Part shown: piece by piece, positions 62,335 through 64,000 of the stretch
How positions within the stretch are numbered: position 1 is the stretch's first letter
How the letters are laid out: the number at the start of each line of letters is the position of its first letter
NCBI GenBank assembly: GCA_943333125.1
Contig: CALQSB010000013.1
Span: 1-64,000 of the forward strand
Reading direction: 5' to 3'
DNA length: 64,000 nt
Origin: Chitinophaga pinensis
Lineage (GTDB): Bacteria > Bacteroidota > Bacteroidia > Chitinophagales > Chitinophagaceae
Position numbers and translations under genes: made by a program
Notes under the pieces: model-generated
Databases searched by the model: none
Seen by the model: the letters and a program-made list of their open reading frames with translations, nothing else
What the model was told of the DNA's origin: nothing

Positions 62335-63264
62335 TTAAAGCGTGTTGGTTTTTTTTATAACGTAGAGTTGTCTTTGCTTTACGGTATCGTTGATTCGGCT
62401 GATGTACTCACCTATAATGCCGATACTGAGCAACTGAATTCCTCCTAAAAAAAGAACCGTTACCATTATGGAGGCCCAGCCAGTTATGGTTTGATTCCAT
62501 AAATATTTTGCCAGTAATACATAAATAATCATAAAGAAAGAAATGATAGAAACTACGATACCACTGATGCTGGCGAGCTTTAATGGGAAATTTGAAAATC
62601 CGGTAATGCCATCAAAAGCAAAACGTAACATTCTCCCATAGCCGAAGTTGCTGTTTCCGGTTTTTCTTTTTTCTCTTTCATAAGTAATTGAAGATTCTTT
62701 AAATCCAAGCCAGGCTATTTGTCCCCTCAGAAATTTTGCATGATCTTTCATCTGAAGAAGTTCGATAGCAACTTTACTTTTAATTATTCTGAAATCTCCG
62801 GTATCAATGGGGATTTTTATAGAAGTAATTTTATTCAGCATCCGATAAAAAACTGAAGCGGTTGTTTTTTTTAAAAATGATTCGCCTTTACGGCTGATTC
62901 TTCGGGCATAAACAACATCGTATCCCTCATTCATCTTTAACCAAAGTTTTTCTATCAACTCAGGAGGATCCTGAAGATCTCCGTCAATAAGAACTATGCG
63001 ATTTCCATTTGAACGTTCAATACCTGCAAAAAGAGCAGCCTGATGACCAAAATTTCTACTGAAACTGATATATTTTACAGACAAATCTTCTTTTGAAATT
63101 TTTTCAATTACAATTAAAGTATGGTCTGTGCTGCCATCATCAATAAATATTATTTCATAAGAAATATTCAAAATGGAACATACTTTTTTGATGCGGTGAT
63201 ATAATTCATACACATTCTCTTCTTCGTTTAATAATGGAGTAATGATAGAAATGTCTGTATTCAT
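62335..63264 (-). CDS. Family 2 glycosyltransferase with two C-terminal membrane helices (GtrB/ArnC-like)
   Basis: 309 residues. GT-A motifs: SIITPLLNEEENVYELYHRI, IFIDDGSTDHTLIVI and IVLIDGDLQDPPELIEKLW (DGD). Two membrane segments close the protein (GIVVSIISFFMIIYVLLAKYL; WASIMVTVLFLGGIQLLSIG), the GtrB/DPMS-like layout that loads sugar onto undecaprenyl phosphate. It is convergent with the methyltransferase and 14 bases downstream of ribE. It could provide a donor for the YfhO protein. Confidence 0.9.
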   Translation of the reverse strand: MNTDISIITPLLNEEENVYELYHRIKKVCSILNISYEIIFIDDGSTDHTLIVIEKISKEDLSVKYISFSRNFGHQAALFAGIERSNGNRIVLIDGDLQDPPELIEKLWLKMNEGYDVVYARRISRKGESFLKKTTASVFYRMLNKITSIKIPIDTGDFRIIKSKVAIELLQMKDHAKFLRGQIAWLGFKESSITYEREKRKTGNSNFGYGRMLRFAFDGITGFSNFPLKLASISGIVVSIISFFMIIYVLLAKYLWNQTITGWASIMVTVLFLGGIQLLSIGIIGEYISRINDTVKQRQLYVIKKTNTL

Positions 63265-63278
63265 GAAAAAATATTATT

Positions 63279-63872
63279 TTAATGATTTGATAAAAGGTGA
63301 ATACGGGTTACATATTTTCCAATGATATCAAATTCAATGTTCACCACGTTCCCCGGCTTTAAAAAATTCAGGTTGGTGTGATTGTAAGTAAATGGAATGA
63401 TGGCCACTTCAAATGAATTCAATTCAACATTAAACAGCGTCAGACTAATTCCATTTATAGCAATCGAGCCTTTTTCTATAATTTGATTTCCAAATGAATC
63501 ATCTATTTTAAATTTAAATTCCCAACTCCCATCTTTTTCAATAGCTGCGGTACAAACAGCCGTGGTGTCTACGTGCCCTTGAACAATATGGCCATCCAGT
63601 CTGCCATTGAGTTGCATGCACCTTTCCAGATTAATTACTGTGCCTGTTTCCCAATTTCCTAATGTTGTTTTTTGAAGTGTTTCAAAAATAGCCGTTACCT
63701 GATGGCAATCGTTTTCAACAGCTTCAATAGTCAAACAAACTCCATCATGGCTTAGGCTTTGGTCAACTTTCAACTCAGCCGATATTGGTGAAGATATCCG
63801 AAAAGTTCGGTTGGTTCCTTGTATTTTAACTTCGGTAACTATTCCTTTTTGTTCAATTATTCCTGTAAACAT
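63279..63872 (-). CDS. ribE: Riboflavin synthase alpha chain
   Basis: 197 residues from the ATG at 63872 (MFTGIIEQKGIVTEV). The protein has two tandem lumazine-binding halves; the second is visible as GHIVQGHVDTTAVCTAAIEK after the first's SHDGVCLTIEAV. It dismutates 6,7-dimethyl-8-ribityllumazine to riboflavin. Usual length (about 200-215). No FMN riboswitch is seen in the upstream 100 bases, consistent with Bacteroidota usually lacking one before this gene. Confidence 0.95.
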   Translation of the reverse strand: MFTGIIEQKGIVTEVKIQGTNRTFRISSPISAELKVDQSLSHDGVCLTIEAVENDCHQVTAIFETLQKTTLGNWETGTVINLERCMQLNGRLDGHIVQGHVDTTAVCTAAIEKDGSWEFKFKIDDSFGNQIIEKGSIAINGISLTLFNVELNSFEVAIIPFTYNHTNLNFLKPGNVVNIEFDIIGKYVTRIHLLSNH

Positions 63873-63924
63873 GATCAAATTTCGGATTTTATCGAGATAT
63901 ATTTTATTTTATAAATAATTCTTC

Positions 63925-63932
63925 TATCTTTG
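63925..63932 (+). promoter_or_regulatory. Putative -7 box TATCTTTG for rpsU
   Basis: A perfect TAnnTTTG match 45 bases before the rpsU ATG. The leader would be about 38 bases and include a strong SD. No clear -33 TTG. Confidence 0.5.
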
Positions 63933-63959
63933 CGACCCATTTAAAATAAATTTTTCACC

Positions 63960-63967
63960 AAAGGAGG
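63960..63967 (+). promoter_or_regulatory. rpsU: Strong Shine-Dalgarno AAAGGAGG of rpsU
   Basis: AAAGGAGGT ending at 63968 pairs with the 16S anti-SD almost perfectly, 9-10 bases before ATG 63978. It is the only such strong SD found before a start codon in this window. Confidence 0.85.
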
Positions 63968-63977
63968 TATATACAAC

Positions 63978-64000
63978 ATGTTAATTATTGATTCAAAAGA
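63978..64000 (+). CDS. rpsU: Ribosomal protein bS21, N-terminal fragment
   Basis: Only the first seven complete codons are in the window: MLIIDSK. This matches the usual bS21 start (MLII/MLVI..K) in Bacteroidota. The strong SD and promoter fit the known autoregulation of this protein in the phylum. The gene continues past the end of the window. Confidence rests on the short N-terminus plus the SD context. Confidence 0.65.

Noticed and set aside
63873-63977. FMN riboswitch before riboflavin synthase
   Set aside because: The region is short and AT-rich and lacks the conserved RFN stem and AGGG-type motifs; it mainly holds the rpsU promoter and SD.

Overview
This AT-rich window looks like chromosomal DNA of a Bacteroidota member, most likely a Chitinophagaceae-like relative. 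Supporting signs are type IX secretion genes (a PorV/PorQ-like protein, a PorU2-type C25 peptidase, a gliding-motility C-terminal domain protein), a carboxypeptidase-regulatory-domain TonB receptor, TAnnTTTG promoter boxes with TTG about 19 bp upstream, and an almost complete absence of Shine-Dalgarno sequences. The one striking exception is the last gene, rpsU, which has a near-perfect SD.

Layout. 1-414: a 117-bp tandem hairpin repeat. 415-8439: a divergent tryptophan/kynurenine catabolic locus. The minus arm runs ALDH, S23-RidA fusion, kynU, kmo, pyrF; the plus arm is haaO then ACMSD. 8507-19022: housekeeping and envelope genes (Mrp, aroK, DUF423, ftsK, pth, a FAH-family enzyme, an M1 peptidase). 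19234-20410: HupE/UreJ-like and DUF6702-like proteins. 20512-27016: a CNNM/CorC protein and an envelope lipid-glycan module (GT39, PAP2, GT2, LTA-synthase-like). 27034-37773: glmM, a cysteine desulfurase, tryptophan 2,3-dioxygenase, a CHU_C protein, mutS, a LolA-like protein, ubiX. 37907-42672: an APC permease, an alpha-oxoamine synthase of the serine-palmitoyltransferase type, a PafA-like phosphatase, tRNA-Gln. 42807-46526: divergent cyanophycin synthetase and cyanophycinase. 46561-57583: DinB, a TonB receptor, a short element with inverted ends, tyrS, the PorV/PorQ-like gene and PorU2. 57672-64000: an HscA-like Hsp70, YfhO, a methyltransferase, GT2, riboflavin synthase, and the start of rpsU.

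How genes work together. TDO, KMO, KynU, HaaO, ACMSD, a semialdehyde dehydrogenase and a RidA-family deaminase cover tryptophan to 2-aminomuconate and its deamination; only kynurenine formamidase is not seen. CphA and CphB make and degrade the Arg/Asp polymer cyanophycin. GT2, GT39, PAP2 and the LTA-synthase-like enzyme probably modify lipid A or another envelope lipid.

The most unusual signal is a set of dispersed low-complexity intergenic repeats: a CCAAACACC/CCAAACGCC family (here B), a GGTTCAA/AAAGGTT family (here C), and CCCCCTCAATCCCCC hairpins. They often occur as facing inverted arms. One family-B pair brackets an S23 four-helix-bundle gene that has become fused in frame to RidA, with the repeat itself translated as the linker. 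A family-C array also encodes the last residues of the APC permease.
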